Positions 8,904-16,293 of a DNA stretch of 57,759 nt are shown in pieces (the stretch's first letter is position 1; every line of letters begins with the position of its first letter). A model generated the notes under the pieces. That model was not told the origin of the DNA and searched no databases. It worked only from the letters and a program-made list of their open reading frames with translations. The DNA lies in assembly GCA_903822435.1 (NCBI GenBank), contig CAIJPE010000218.1, positions 1 to 57,759 of the forward strand, read 5' to 3'. Position numbers and translations under genes: made by a program. This DNA comes from an uncultured beta proteobacterium (GTDB taxonomy: Bacteria; Pseudomonadota; Gammaproteobacteria; Burkholderiales; Burkholderiaceae_C).

Positions 8904-8935
8904 GGCGGGCAAGGACCCTCGGGTCCCGGCCCGCC
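8904..8935 (-). terminator. Hairpin between pucA and pucC
   Basis: A near-perfect inverted repeat: GGCGGGC (8904-8910) pairs with GCCCGCC (8929-8935) and GGACCC (8913-8918) with GGGTCC (8921-8926), joined by symmetrical 2-base bulges and a small loop. In the leftward message it begins 31 bases after the pucA stop. Only a short T stretch follows, so partial termination or 3' protection of the abundant pucBA RNA is more likely than full termination. This would lower pucC expression relative to pucBA. Confidence 0.6.
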
Positions 8936-8965
8936 CGCTCGAATCGAGCGTCGCGCATGTCTGCG

Positions 8966-9178
8966 CTATTTGGGCGCCGCTGGTGGAGCCATTGCGGCCG
9001 CGGCAGCTGCCGCCGCCACGGGGTTGGCCGCCGCGCTGCCGTTGTGATACCGCTTGACCCAGGTGGTGTTCAGCGTCAGCGCCACGTGCACCGCGAAGGA
9101 GCTGATGGCGACGGCGCTGAGGAACAGCGGAATCCCGACCGAGGGCTTGACGTGCAACCAGATTTTTCCGTAGATCAT
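8966..9178 (-). CDS. pucA: LH2 (peripheral antenna) alpha subunit
   Basis: A 70-residue antenna polypeptide. After a short cytoplasmic start (M-I-Y-G-K-I-W) and the conserved K-P-S-V-G-I-P, a single helix carries A-V-H-V-A, whose His31 ligates BChl a. The C-terminus from about residue 46 is an Ala/Pro-rich extension that includes a run of eight alanines, similar in kind to the tail known on Rubrivivax LH2 alpha. AGAAGG lies just upstream of the ATG. It follows pucB after 15 bases and forms alpha/beta pairs with PucB in the inner membrane. Confidence 0.93.
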   Translation of the reverse strand: MIYGKIWLHVKPSVGIPLFLSAVAISSFAVHVALTLNTTWVKRYHNGSAAANPVAAAAAAAAMAPPAAPK

Positions 9179-9193
9179 TTGGGAACCTTCTGG

Positions 9194-9361
9194 TTAGTGG
9201 AGCCAGGGGGAATAGATGTAGGCCAACAGATGCGCGAAAGCCGCGATGGCTCCGAAAATCTGCGTGCCTTGAATCAGGTTCCGATGCAGTTCTTGGGCTT
9301 CGGGCTCGGTCAAGCCTGTGGGCCACACTTTGTTCGGGTCTGACGCAGTGGGGTCGGACAT
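9194..9361 (-). CDS. pucB: LH2 (peripheral antenna) beta subunit
   Basis: A 55-residue beta polypeptide. The polar N-terminal half contains W-P-T-G-L-T-E-P-E-A-Q-E-L-H, whose His26 is the outer conserved histidine. The helix ends A-F-A-H-L-L-A-Y, with His44 as the B850-type ligand, before S-P-W-L-H. The ATG at 9361 has TAGGAG 8 bases upstream. It is the first gene of the pucBAC unit, and two PpsR-type sites lie 75-118 bases upstream. Confidence 0.95.
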   Translation of the reverse strand: MSDPTASDPNKVWPTGLTEPEAQELHRNLIQGTQIFGAIAAFAHLLAYIYSPWLH

Positions 9362-9435
9362 AGTGCGATCTCCTAAATCGACTGTGGAAAGCGTGCTGAT
9401 CCCGCACGAGGGTACTGCTGGAAACTCGTTGCCAG

Positions 9436-9479
9436 TGTCATTGTGTCCTGACACTTGATGCTGTCAATAGAGATTGACA
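9436..9479 (-). promoter_or_regulatory. puc promoter with two PpsR/CrtJ operators
   Basis: Two exact TGT-N12-ACA sites lie side by side: TGTCATTGTGTCCTGACA at 9436-9453 and TGTCAATAGAGATTGACA at 9462-9479, 8 bases apart. On the leftward strand TTGACA (9467-9462) can serve as a -35, and 17 bases on lies ACAATG (9444-9439), a weak -10. Each operator therefore covers one promoter element, as expected for aerobic repression by PpsR. A further inverted repeat ACAACA-N4-TGTTGT (9477-9492) overlaps the outer site. The predicted leader before pucB is about 70 bases. Confidence 0.75.
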
Positions 9480-9550
9480 ACACCAATGTTGTGGGAAGCG
9501 GCGAAACGTTGCGATCACGCAGGCCCATGACGCTTTGACCCGACATCGCC

Positions 9551-10630
9551 TCAGTCCGCTCCGGCGTAAGGCTGGCCGCGGGACAGGTCATTGCGATAGA
9601 CCTCGCGTTCGCGTCGGCGCTGCGCCACGATCTCGAGCAGTTCGATCATGCGCACCGCACGGCCGTAAAGGGACCGCGAAGGCACCGGCTGCACGGCCGC
9701 TGCCTCGACCAGGAAACGGATCGCGGTGAGCGGCGGCAAGCCAACCGTCGAACGCCAGGACAAGCCCGGCGCCACCACGGCAGCCGTGCTGGCGCGCGCC
9801 AGCAGGGCCAGCTTGCGGCGGCCGCTCACCACCGCACGGTGGTTCACGGAGTCGGCGCCGACGGCTTCCACCTCCCGACCGATCTCGGCATACACCAGGC
9901 GGGCAGCCTGGATCGCCGGGCGGCAGTCGCGGGGCAGTTCGGCCACACCCGTTTCGGCCCGCGCATACAGCGCTTCAGCCGCCTGGAGCAGGCGCTGGAC
10001 GACGCGGGCAATGCCCGGGCCGAAGACCGGATTGGCCAGCCAGCTGTCCGGGTCGATGCCCTCTTCACGCAGCCACCGCAACGGCAGGTACAGCCGGCCG
10101 GCCCGCGCGTCCTCGCCCACGTCGCGGGCGATGTTCGTCAACTGCATGGCCACGCCCAGCTCACAGGCCCGGGCCAGCGCCTCGGGGGTGCGCGTGTCCA
10201 TGACGATGGACATCATGGCGCCCACCGTACCGGCCACCCGCGCCCCATAGGCGTAGAGGTCTTCCAGCGTCTCGTAGCGGCGGCCTTCGGCGTCCCAGGC
10301 AAAGCCTTCGAGCAGGGCATCCAGAAGCAGGCGTGGAATGCCGGCCCGCTGAACCACGAACGCCAGTGCGCGGTCGGCCACGATGGGACGCGGCGCGCCG
10401 GCATACACCGCGTCCAGCCGGCGCACCAGGTCGGCCAGGGCCCTCGGGCGGTCATCGCACAGGTCGATGGCATCGTCGGCCACGCGGCAGAAGGCATACA
10501 GCGCGGCGGCCGGCGCTCGCACGCGGCCCGGCAGCACGCGCGAAGCCGCGAAGAAGGTCTTGGAGCCGCCACGCATCAGCTCGTGGCAAGCCTGCAGATC
10601 GACCGGAGAGGCTTGGGCCCTGGCGTCCAT
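9551..10630 (-). CDS. crtB: Phytoene synthase
   Basis: This 359-residue enzyme condenses two geranylgeranyl diphosphates to phytoene, the first committed step to carotenoids. The two Asp-rich Mg-diphosphate sites are present: D-D-A-I-D-L-C-D-D near residue 52, and A-R-D-V-G-E-D-A with the preceding Q-L-T-N-I. It starts 5 bases after the crtI stop, on the same strand. The gene ends at 9551, and the puc promoter lies in the 189 bases before pucB. Confidence 0.95.
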   Translation of the reverse strand: MDARAQASPVDLQACHELMRGGSKTFFAASRVLPGRVRAPAAALYAFCRVADDAIDLCDDRPRALADLVRRLDAVYAGAPRPIVADRALAFVVQRAGIPRLLLDALLEGFAWDAEGRRYETLEDLYAYGARVAGTVGAMMSIVMDTRTPEALARACELGVAMQLTNIARDVGEDARAGRLYLPLRWLREEGIDPDSWLANPVFGPGIARVVQRLLQAAEALYARAETGVAELPRDCRPAIQAARLVYAEIGREVEAVGADSVNHRAVVSGRRKLALLARASTAAVVAPGLSWRSTVGLPPLTAIRFLVEAAAVQPVPSRSLYGRAVRMIELLEIVAQRRREREVYRNDLSRGQPYAGAD

Positions 10631-10635
10631 GGTTT

Positions 10636-12273
10636 CTACGCTCCTGGTGCAACAGTCATCGGGACGGGCCGGCCGCCGCCCTGCTCGGGATGCATGGACG
10701 GCAGCACCGATTCCAGAGCCTTGGCCGACATCAGCACACCCGGGATACCGGCCCCCGGGTGCGTACCGGCGCCGACCATGAACAGGCCGTCGACGTCTTC
10801 ACTGCGGTTGTGGGGACGGAACCAGGCGCTCTGCAGCAGCAGGGGTTCAAGCCCGAAGGCGGCCCCCTTGTAGGCGAGCAACCGGTCCTTGAAGTCCTGC
10901 GGGTGGGCCACCTTGGAGGTGACGACGTGTTGACGCAGACCCGGCAGCACCGTGCGTTCGAGCGCTTCGGCGATGGCGGTGCGGTAGCGCTCGGACTCGG
11001 CCGCCCAATCGGTTCCGCTGCCCAGGTGCGGCACCGGACTCAAGACGTAGAACGTATCGCAGCCCTCGGGGGCCATGGACGGATCGGTGGCGGTGGGCCG
11101 GTGGAGGTACAGGCTGAAGTCATCGGCCAGGACCTGGCGCTTGAAGATGTCGTTCAGCAGGCCCTTGTAGCGCGGGCCCAGCAGCATCATGTGGTGCGGG
11201 ACTTCGGTGTACTGCTTGTCGGTGCCGAAGTACCACACGAACAGTCCCATCGAATAGCGGCCCCCTTCGATGCGGCGGTCGGTCCAGTGCGGCCGGTGCT
11301 GCGGCTCCACCAGGTGCCGATAGGTCCACATGGTGTCGGCGTTGGACACCACGACGTCCGCGGCCAGGCGTTCGCCGCTGGCCAGGGTGACGCCGGTGGC
11401 CCGGCCCCGGCCCGCTGGCCGCCCGGCGCCGGCTGGCTCGATGTCGATCTTGCGAACCTCGGCGTTGCAGCGCAGGGTGCCGCCCAGGCCTTCGAGCAGG
11501 CTGACCATGCCGCGGATCAGGCTGCCGGTGCCGCCCATCGCCCAGTGCACGCCGTAGCGGCGCTCGAGCGTGTTGATCAGGCTGTAGACGCAGGTGACCG
11601 AGAACGGGTTGCCACCGATCAGCAGCGGATGAAAGCTCATCACCACGCGCAGCTTCGGGTTGCGCAGATGACTTGCTACCATGCGGTAGATGCTGCGCCA
11701 GCCGCGCATCTTGATCAGGCTGGGCACGGCCTTGAAGAGGTCGCCCAGCGTGTCGTAGGCGATGCTGCCGAGCTCTTCGAAGCCCAGTTTGTAGCAAGTC
11801 GCGGCTTCTTGCAGGAAGCGTTCGTAGCCCGGCAGGTCTTCCGGGCAGAAGCGCGCCACCTCGGCGCGCATGCGGTCGGCATCGCCGCTGTAGTCGAACC
11901 AGCTTCCATCATCGAAGCGGATGCGGTAGAAGGGGTCGAGCGGGCGCAGATCCACGTCGTCCGACATGCGCCGGCCAGCCAGCGTCCACAGTTCTTCCAG
12001 CATGAACGGCGCCGTGACGATGGTCGGGCCGGCGTCGAACGTGAAGCCGTCCTGGCGGTGCACGTAGGCGCGCCCACCGGGTGCGTCGAGCTTCTCGACC
12101 ACCGTGACCTGCCAGCCGAGAACCGCCATCCGGATGGCGGCAGCCAGCCCGCCGAAACCGCTGCCGATGACCACGGCCCGAGGCCGGCCCGCGGGTGCCG
12201 AGCCGCCTCGGTGGATCGGGGGGGCCTGTGCAGGCGTAGCACCAGCCGTGGCGGGAACGAAATACTGCTTCAT
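10636..12273 (-). CDS. crtI: Phytoene desaturase
   Basis: A 545-residue FAD enzyme that desaturates phytoene. In Rubrivivax the homologue makes both neurosporene (three steps) and lycopene (four steps). It shows V-V-I-G-S-G-F-G-G-L-A-A-A near residue 34 with E-K-L-D-A-P-G-G-R-A, and ends with G-L-F-M-V-G-A-G-T-H-P-G-A-G-I-P-G-V. An N-terminal extension of about 30 residues rich in Ala and Pro precedes the FAD fold. The ATG overlaps the puhE stop (ATGA at 12273-12270), so carotenoid entry is translationally tied to the reaction-centre assembly genes. Confidence 0.95.
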   Translation of the reverse strand: MKQYFVPATAGATPAQAPPIHRGGSAPAGRPRAVVIGSGFGGLAAAIRMAVLGWQVTVVEKLDAPGGRAYVHRQDGFTFDAGPTIVTAPFMLEELWTLAGRRMSDDVDLRPLDPFYRIRFDDGSWFDYSGDADRMRAEVARFCPEDLPGYERFLQEAATCYKLGFEELGSIAYDTLGDLFKAVPSLIKMRGWRSIYRMVASHLRNPKLRVVMSFHPLLIGGNPFSVTCVYSLINTLERRYGVHWAMGGTGSLIRGMVSLLEGLGGTLRCNAEVRKIDIEPAGAGRPAGRGRATGVTLASGERLAADVVVSNADTMWTYRHLVEPQHRPHWTDRRIEGGRYSMGLFVWYFGTDKQYTEVPHHMMLLGPRYKGLLNDIFKRQVLADDFSLYLHRPTATDPSMAPEGCDTFYVLSPVPHLGSGTDWAAESERYRTAIAEALERTVLPGLRQHVVTSKVAHPQDFKDRLLAYKGAAFGLEPLLLQSAWFRPHNRSEDVDGLFMVGAGTHPGAGIPGVLMSAKALESVLPSMHPEQGGGRPVPMTVAPGA

Positions 12274-13160
12274 CGGATTCCCGAGGACAAGGTGGCCGGA
12301 GAAGCGGGTGCCGCAGCCGGGCCGGAGGTGATCGCGTCGACATTCGCGCGCAGGGCCACGACGGGCGCAGCGGCCCGTTCGACGGAACCGGAGCGGCGGC
12401 GGTGGGCCTCGCGCATCGCCCAGCGCCACAGCGCCGTGGAGTCGAGCGGCAGGACGAGCAGCCAGTGCTCCAGGATCGCCAGGGCCAGCATCGTGCCCAC
12501 CAGCGCCGTGCCCACAGCGGCAGCCACGGGCGTGGCTGGCTCGAAGGCCCGCACGATCATGGCGGCCAGCACGGCGCTGGCCAGGCTCACCGAGAACGGG
12601 AAGAGCAGGTTCAACGTGCGGCGCCGGAAGCAGCTTTCGAGGTACGCCAGGTGGGCCGGCAGGAACTGCTCGCTGAGGTTGCGCACGCCGAGGAACAGGT
12701 TGAGCTTGGCGCTGGTGCGCATGACCCAAAGCACGAGGAACGTGCCGCTGCCGACCTGGTTCGGCGCGCCCCAGGTGATGAACAGGATGAGCGCACCGAC
12801 GGCGATGATGCCGATCTCATGCCACAGGATGACGCGGATGGCTTCGACGAACCGTTGCCATTCGCCGAGCCCGGCCGGCAGGGCCGTCTTGCGCGGGCCC
12901 GTGACCCAGCCCGTGAGAAAGCTGAGCTCATGCCAACCCCAGACCAGCAAGGCCGAGGTGAACGCGCAGTACGCACCCGACACCGATGTCTGTCCGGCCG
13001 TGTGATAGATGGCCAGCAAGGCCGCCAGTCCGAGCAAGGTGGACAGTACCTGGCTGAGCGCCACCGCGCCACGCGACATCCGGTTGAGGAGCAGCACCAC
13101 GCCGGTGCTGAACCACCAGATGAACACGGCAAACATCACCGCGAGCGCAGGGTCGGTCAT
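12270..13160 (-). CDS. puhE: Photosynthetic complex assembly protein PuhE
   Basis: A 296-residue integral membrane protein with about seven to eight hydrophobic segments, matching the PuhE family found after acsF in many PGCs. Recognisable stretches are W-G-W-H-E-L-S-F-L-T-G-W-V-T-G-P-R and W-H-E-I-G-I, then L-N-L-F-L-G-V-R-N-L-S-E-Q-F-L-P-x-H-L-x-Y-L. The start ATG at 13160 begins M-T-D-P-A-L-A-V. PuhE affects reaction-centre and bacteriochlorophyll levels in Rhodobacter, but its molecular role is unclear. It is coupled to crtI by a 4-base overlap. Confidence 0.88.
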   Translation of the reverse strand: MTDPALAVMFAVFIWWFSTGVVLLLNRMSRGAVALSQVLSTLLGLAALLAIYHTAGQTSVSGAYCAFTSALLVWGWHELSFLTGWVTGPRKTALPAGLGEWQRFVEAIRVILWHEIGIIAVGALILFITWGAPNQVGSGTFLVLWVMRTSAKLNLFLGVRNLSEQFLPAHLAYLESCFRRRTLNLLFPFSVSLASAVLAAMIVRAFEPATPVAAAVGTALVGTMLALAILEHWLLVLPLDSTALWRWAMREAHRRRSGSVERAAAPVVALRANVDAITSGPAAAPASPATLSSGIR

Positions 13161-13206
13161 TGGGCAGGTTCTCCAGGGTTTCGTGAAGGGGTCGTTTGCG
13201 GGCGCG

Positions 13207-14283
13207 TCACCAGGCCGGCGCCATCCGCACCTGCTGCGGCAAGGCGTGGCGCTTGACCGGCAGCAGGTAGAGGCGGGCAAAGGTGACGGCGGCCTGCGCG
13301 GCGCACCAGGCTTGCGTCAGCTTGCCGCCCAGGCCACCGCGGGCCTTGGCCTGATCCAGGCGGGTCTGCAGGCTGTAGAGCCGTTCCAGTCCGCGCTTGA
13401 AGACCGGGCTGTCGATGTCCAGCGACACCGGGAAAACCTGCTTGCTGATCTCGTTGGTGATGCGGAACACCTCATGGTCGTAGGTGTCCGAATCCAGACC
13501 CATGGCGTGATGCAGCATCGGGCGCGTGTGGTCGCGCACGTACATCGTGGCGTACACGGCGAGCAGGAAGAAGCGGATCCACAGCAGGTTGCCGCCCCGC
13601 AGCAAGTGGGGCTGCGCACGCATGATCAACGCGAACGATTCGCCATGCCGGAATTCGTCGTTGCACCACCGTTCGAACCAGCGAAAGATCGGGTGGAAGC
13701 GCTTGTCGGGATTGCGTTCGAGCTGGCGGAAGATGGTGATGTAGCGCGCGTAGCCGATCTTCTCGGACAGGTACGTCGCGTAGAAGATGTACTTGGGCTT
13801 GAAGAAGGTATAGGCCTTGGTGCGCTTGAGATCACCCAGGTCGATGCCCAGGCCGAAATCCTTCAGGCTCTGGTTGATGAAACCCGCATGCCGCGACTCG
13901 TCGCGCGCCATGTAGCGCATGAGCCCCTTGATGTCGGGGTTCTCGATGTTTTTCTGAATCTCGTTGTAGAGGATGCAACCACTGAATTCGCTGGTCAGCG
14001 AGCTGATCAGGAAGTCCAGGAATTCCTGGCGCAATTCGGGGGACACCTGCGAGAAGACCTCGGCCACCTCCTGCGCGAACAGGGCGTCGCGCTGGAAATG
14101 GTCGTGGTTGTTGTCGCCTTCGTACTCGGCCATCATCTTGTCCCACTCCGCGCGGATGGGGGACACGTCCAGGCGGTCCATGGCCTTGAAGTCGGTGGTG
14201 TAGAAGCGCGGGCTCAGCAGCGACTTTTCCTTCGCCTTGGTGGCGGCGGCTTCTCGCGTGGCAATGGTTTCGGTGGCGCTCAT
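13207..14283 (-). CDS. acsF: Aerobic Mg-protoporphyrin IX monomethyl ester oxidative cyclase
   Basis: AcsF is the oxygen-dependent diiron cyclase that forms the isocyclic ring E of (bacterio)chlorophyll. At 358 residues it has the same length as the Rubrivivax prototype (orf358). Diiron ligand motifs of the ferritin-like fold are present: [20 protein letters not shown] and [11 protein letters not shown]. No anaerobic cyclase (bchE) occurs in the window. It sits between puhC and puhE, with gaps of 14 and 46 bases. Confidence 0.96.
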   Translation of the reverse strand: MSATETIATREAAATKAKEKSLLSPRFYTTDFKAMDRLDVSPIRAEWDKMMAEYEGDNNHDHFQRDALFAQEVAEVFSQVSPELRQEFLDFLISSLTSEFSGCILYNEIQKNIENPDIKGLMRYMARDESRHAGFINQSLKDFGLGIDLGDLKRTKAYTFFKPKYIFYATYLSEKIGYARYITIFRQLERNPDKRFHPIFRWFERWCNDEFRHGESFALIMRAQPHLLRGGNLLWIRFFLLAVYATMYVRDHTRPMLHHAMGLDSDTYDHEVFRITNEISKQVFPVSLDIDSPVFKRGLERLYSLQTRLDQAKARGGLGGKLTQAWCAAQAAVTFARLYLLPVKRHALPQQVRMAPAW

Positions 14284-14297
14284 CGGGTACTCCTGCG

Positions 14298-14771
14298 TCA
14301 GGGTGTGCTGGGTTTGGCGTCGTGCAGCAACGCGGCGAAGACAGCCGAGTTGGTCGGGCCGAACGATTCGAGGTCGATCCGCTCACGGTTCGTCGGGTCG
14401 ATCAGTGTCAGGCGGCCGTCGGCCCGCGCCACCAGTTCGAAGGCGGGCTGGGCGCCGATGCCGGCCATGCGGCGCTCGCGGGCCATGGCGCGCATGGTGC
14501 CGCGCAGGAACCCCTGCTCGCCCACGATGCGGGCCACCTGGGTGCCGGTGGTGGCATCCATGATGATCACGCTGCCCTCGGGGCCGTCGGCAAACCGCAA
14601 CATGCGGCTGGCGACCACCGCGGCGTCGGGTTCCCGGATCGAGATCCCCGACAGGCGGACCACCGCGGCACCGATCAGGCTGACCAGCAGCAGCAGACCG
14701 ATGGCCACGAGGACGCCGCGCGGCAGTACCTCGCCGCCGGGTAGGTTGGGGCGTGAAAGGGACTGGGTCAT
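14298..14771 (-). CDS. puhC: Photosynthetic complex assembly protein PuhC
   Basis: A 157-residue protein with one N-terminal membrane anchor (about residues 19-39, [14 protein letters not shown]) and a periplasmic domain. PuhC helps organise the reaction centre and LH1 core. The ATG at 14771 is preceded by AGGAAA. A GTG at 14792, which overlaps the puhB stop as GTGA, would add 7 residues and is a real alternative. The domain contains the family-like L-R-F-A-D-G and [13 protein letters not shown]. Confidence 0.85.
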   Translation of the reverse strand: MTQSLSRPNLPGGEVLPRGVLVAIGLLLLVSLIGAAVVRLSGISIREPDAAVVASRMLRFADGPEGSVIIMDATTGTQVARIVGEQGFLRGTMRAMARERRMAGIGAQPAFELVARADGRLTLIDPTNRERIDLESFGPTNSAVFAALLHDAKPSTP

Positions 14772-14788
14772 GGGTTTCCTGTCAGGGT

Positions 14789-15490
14789 TCACTGCGTCGC
14801 CAGGCCGGGCGACAGTTCACCGCCAACGGCACCGACGGTGGACTCGGCAGCCTGCCCTTGCTCACCCGTGACGGCCTGCCAGGCCTGCGTCAACTGCAGG
14901 GCGACGGCTTGCGCGTCGGCCAGGCACAGCAGCGTGGGCTCGGGCTTGACGAAACGCCAGCGGCGCGCATGCGGCCACAAGTGCGCGTAGGCCACGCGGT
15001 CCTTGCCCAGCAGCTGCAGGGCGATATCGCCGGTCGCGCCGCTGTGCAGTTGCAGGCCGGCAGCCTGCAGTCGCTTGAGCGGCAGGTTCAGGGCCACCGT
15101 GAGCACGATTCCGATGCGCATGACGACGCGCTTGTCGGTCAGGGTGTAGACGGTGGTGCGGGCCGTCAACCATGCCATCAGGCTGACCAGGCCGATGGCC
15201 ACCACCGACAGGCTCAGCAGCATCAGCGAGCCGGTGAGCGCCGCGCCAAGGCCCGCACCGTCAGAGAGTTGCGCGGACAGGCGCGCGGCCAGCAGGACAG
15301 CAAAGTACAGCACCAGCTTGCGCACATGGAAGCGCTGGATCGCGAGCGTCTTCCACTCGGGCGAGCCCTGCCACAGGATGTGTTCGCTGGACGGCAACAG
15401 TTCGGGCAGGCCGTGCTGCGGCTCGTGGTCGTGCTCGTGCTGGCCGGGCAAGGTGTGGCGGTGCGCCGCCTCGACACGCATGGTCCTCAT
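14789..15490 (-). CDS. puhB: Photosynthetic complex assembly protein PuhB
   Basis: A 233-residue membrane protein of the PuhB family (bacterial PH-like domain), needed for reaction-centre assembly. After a His-rich N-terminus it has G-S-P-E-W-K-T-L-A-I-Q-R-F-H-V-R-K-L, two to three hydrophobic helices, then T-V-Y-T-L-T-D-K-R-V-V-M-R-I-G and a D-I-A-L-Q-L-L-G-K segment typical of PH-like folds. Its ATG overlaps the puhA stop (ATGA at 15490-15487). A second in-frame ATG at 15481 is possible. Confidence 0.9.
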   Translation of the reverse strand: MRTMRVEAAHRHTLPGQHEHDHEPQHGLPELLPSSEHILWQGSPEWKTLAIQRFHVRKLVLYFAVLLAARLSAQLSDGAGLGAALTGSLMLLSLSVVAIGLVSLMAWLTARTTVYTLTDKRVVMRIGIVLTVALNLPLKRLQAAGLQLHSGATGDIALQLLGKDRVAYAHLWPHARRWRFVKPEPTLLCLADAQAVALQLTQAWQAVTGEQGQAAESTVGAVGGELSPGLATQ

Positions 15491-16242
15491 ACCAGCGGCT
15501 CCGCCCGCTCGGAGTCGGCATACAGCAGGCCGGCGCCGAAGTAGGCCTGGATCTTCTCTTCTTCCAGGATGGTCACGACCCCCGGGACCCGCGTGCCGGG
15601 GATGTCGGCAAACTGATGCGAATAGATCGCATGCACGCGGACCGGATTGCGACGCGTGATGCGTGCGAAGTTGATCGGCAGCAGGACGCGTCGCCCGTTG
15701 CCCTTGAGTTGCACCTCGAGATAGCGGATGAGCGCTTCGCAGGTGTCGAACCAGACATCGACGACGGTGCCGGCGACCTCGTCGTCACAGCCCACCACGG
15801 ACGTGCCGCGCGGATCGGGGTCCTTGTGCGACAGGCCGTAATCCGGCACCGCGCTCAGCCGGACGATCTTCGGTTGCCCGTGCAGGTCCATGTCCGGCAC
15901 GTCGGCGCGGTCGGCCCAGGAACCCGGGCCCACACCTGCCAGCAGCGGGTTGCCGACAGGCTCGATGGGAGAACCGGCCTGCCGGTGGATGGGCTCGGCT
16001 TTCAGCGTCTGCGGAGACGGGGTCAGGTTGGGCACGCTGATCTCATTGCCATTGGGCAGCACGAAGGTCTTGGGGCCGGGTACCGGCCAGCCGTTGATGA
16101 CTCCGCGGTCGGCATCCATTGGATAGCCCTCGCGATGGTTCTCACGGGCGAGGTAGTAGACCAACCCCGCAAAGAAGATCCAGAAGATGTACAGGACGAT
16201 CTGTGCGACGTCCACGTACGGTGTGATGGCTCCGGTTCCCAT
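15487..16242 (-). CDS. puhA: Photosynthetic reaction centre H subunit
   Basis: A 251-residue H subunit: one N-terminal helix (about 12-31, V-A-Q-I-V-L-Y-I-F-W-I-F-F-A-G-L) and a cytoplasmic domain that caps the QA/QB side of L and M and channels protons to QB. The helix is followed by Y-Y-L-A-R-E-N-H-R-E-G-Y-P and by the F-V-L-P-N-G and R-R-V-L-L-P-I-N-F segments typical of PuhA. It is 51 bases downstream of lhaA and overlaps puhB by 4 bases. Confidence 0.96.
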   Translation of the reverse strand: MGTGAITPYVDVAQIVLYIFWIFFAGLVYYLARENHREGYPMDADRGVINGWPVPGPKTFVLPNGNEISVPNLTPSPQTLKAEPIHRQAGSPIEPVGNPLLAGVGPGSWADRADVPDMDLHGQPKIVRLSAVPDYGLSHKDPDPRGTSVVGCDDEVAGTVVDVWFDTCEALIRYLEVQLKGNGRRVLLPINFARITRRNPVRVHAIYSHQFADIPGTRVPGVVTILEEEKIQAYFGAGLLYADSERAEPLV

Positions 16243-16293
16243 GGGTCAAACTCCTCTTGGTGATGGGTCGAATTCGGTCGGTGCGGCCAGGCT

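Noticed and set aside
7437..9407. pucC read as a 656-residue protein starting upstream of pucBA
   Set aside because: The extra N-terminal 185 residues run through pucA and pucB in another frame; the conserved LhaA-like start is the ATG at 8852.
10333..13005. An 890-codon rightward open frame opposite crtB, crtI and puhE
   Set aside because: It spans three genes with clear family motifs on the other strand and shows no domain of its own.
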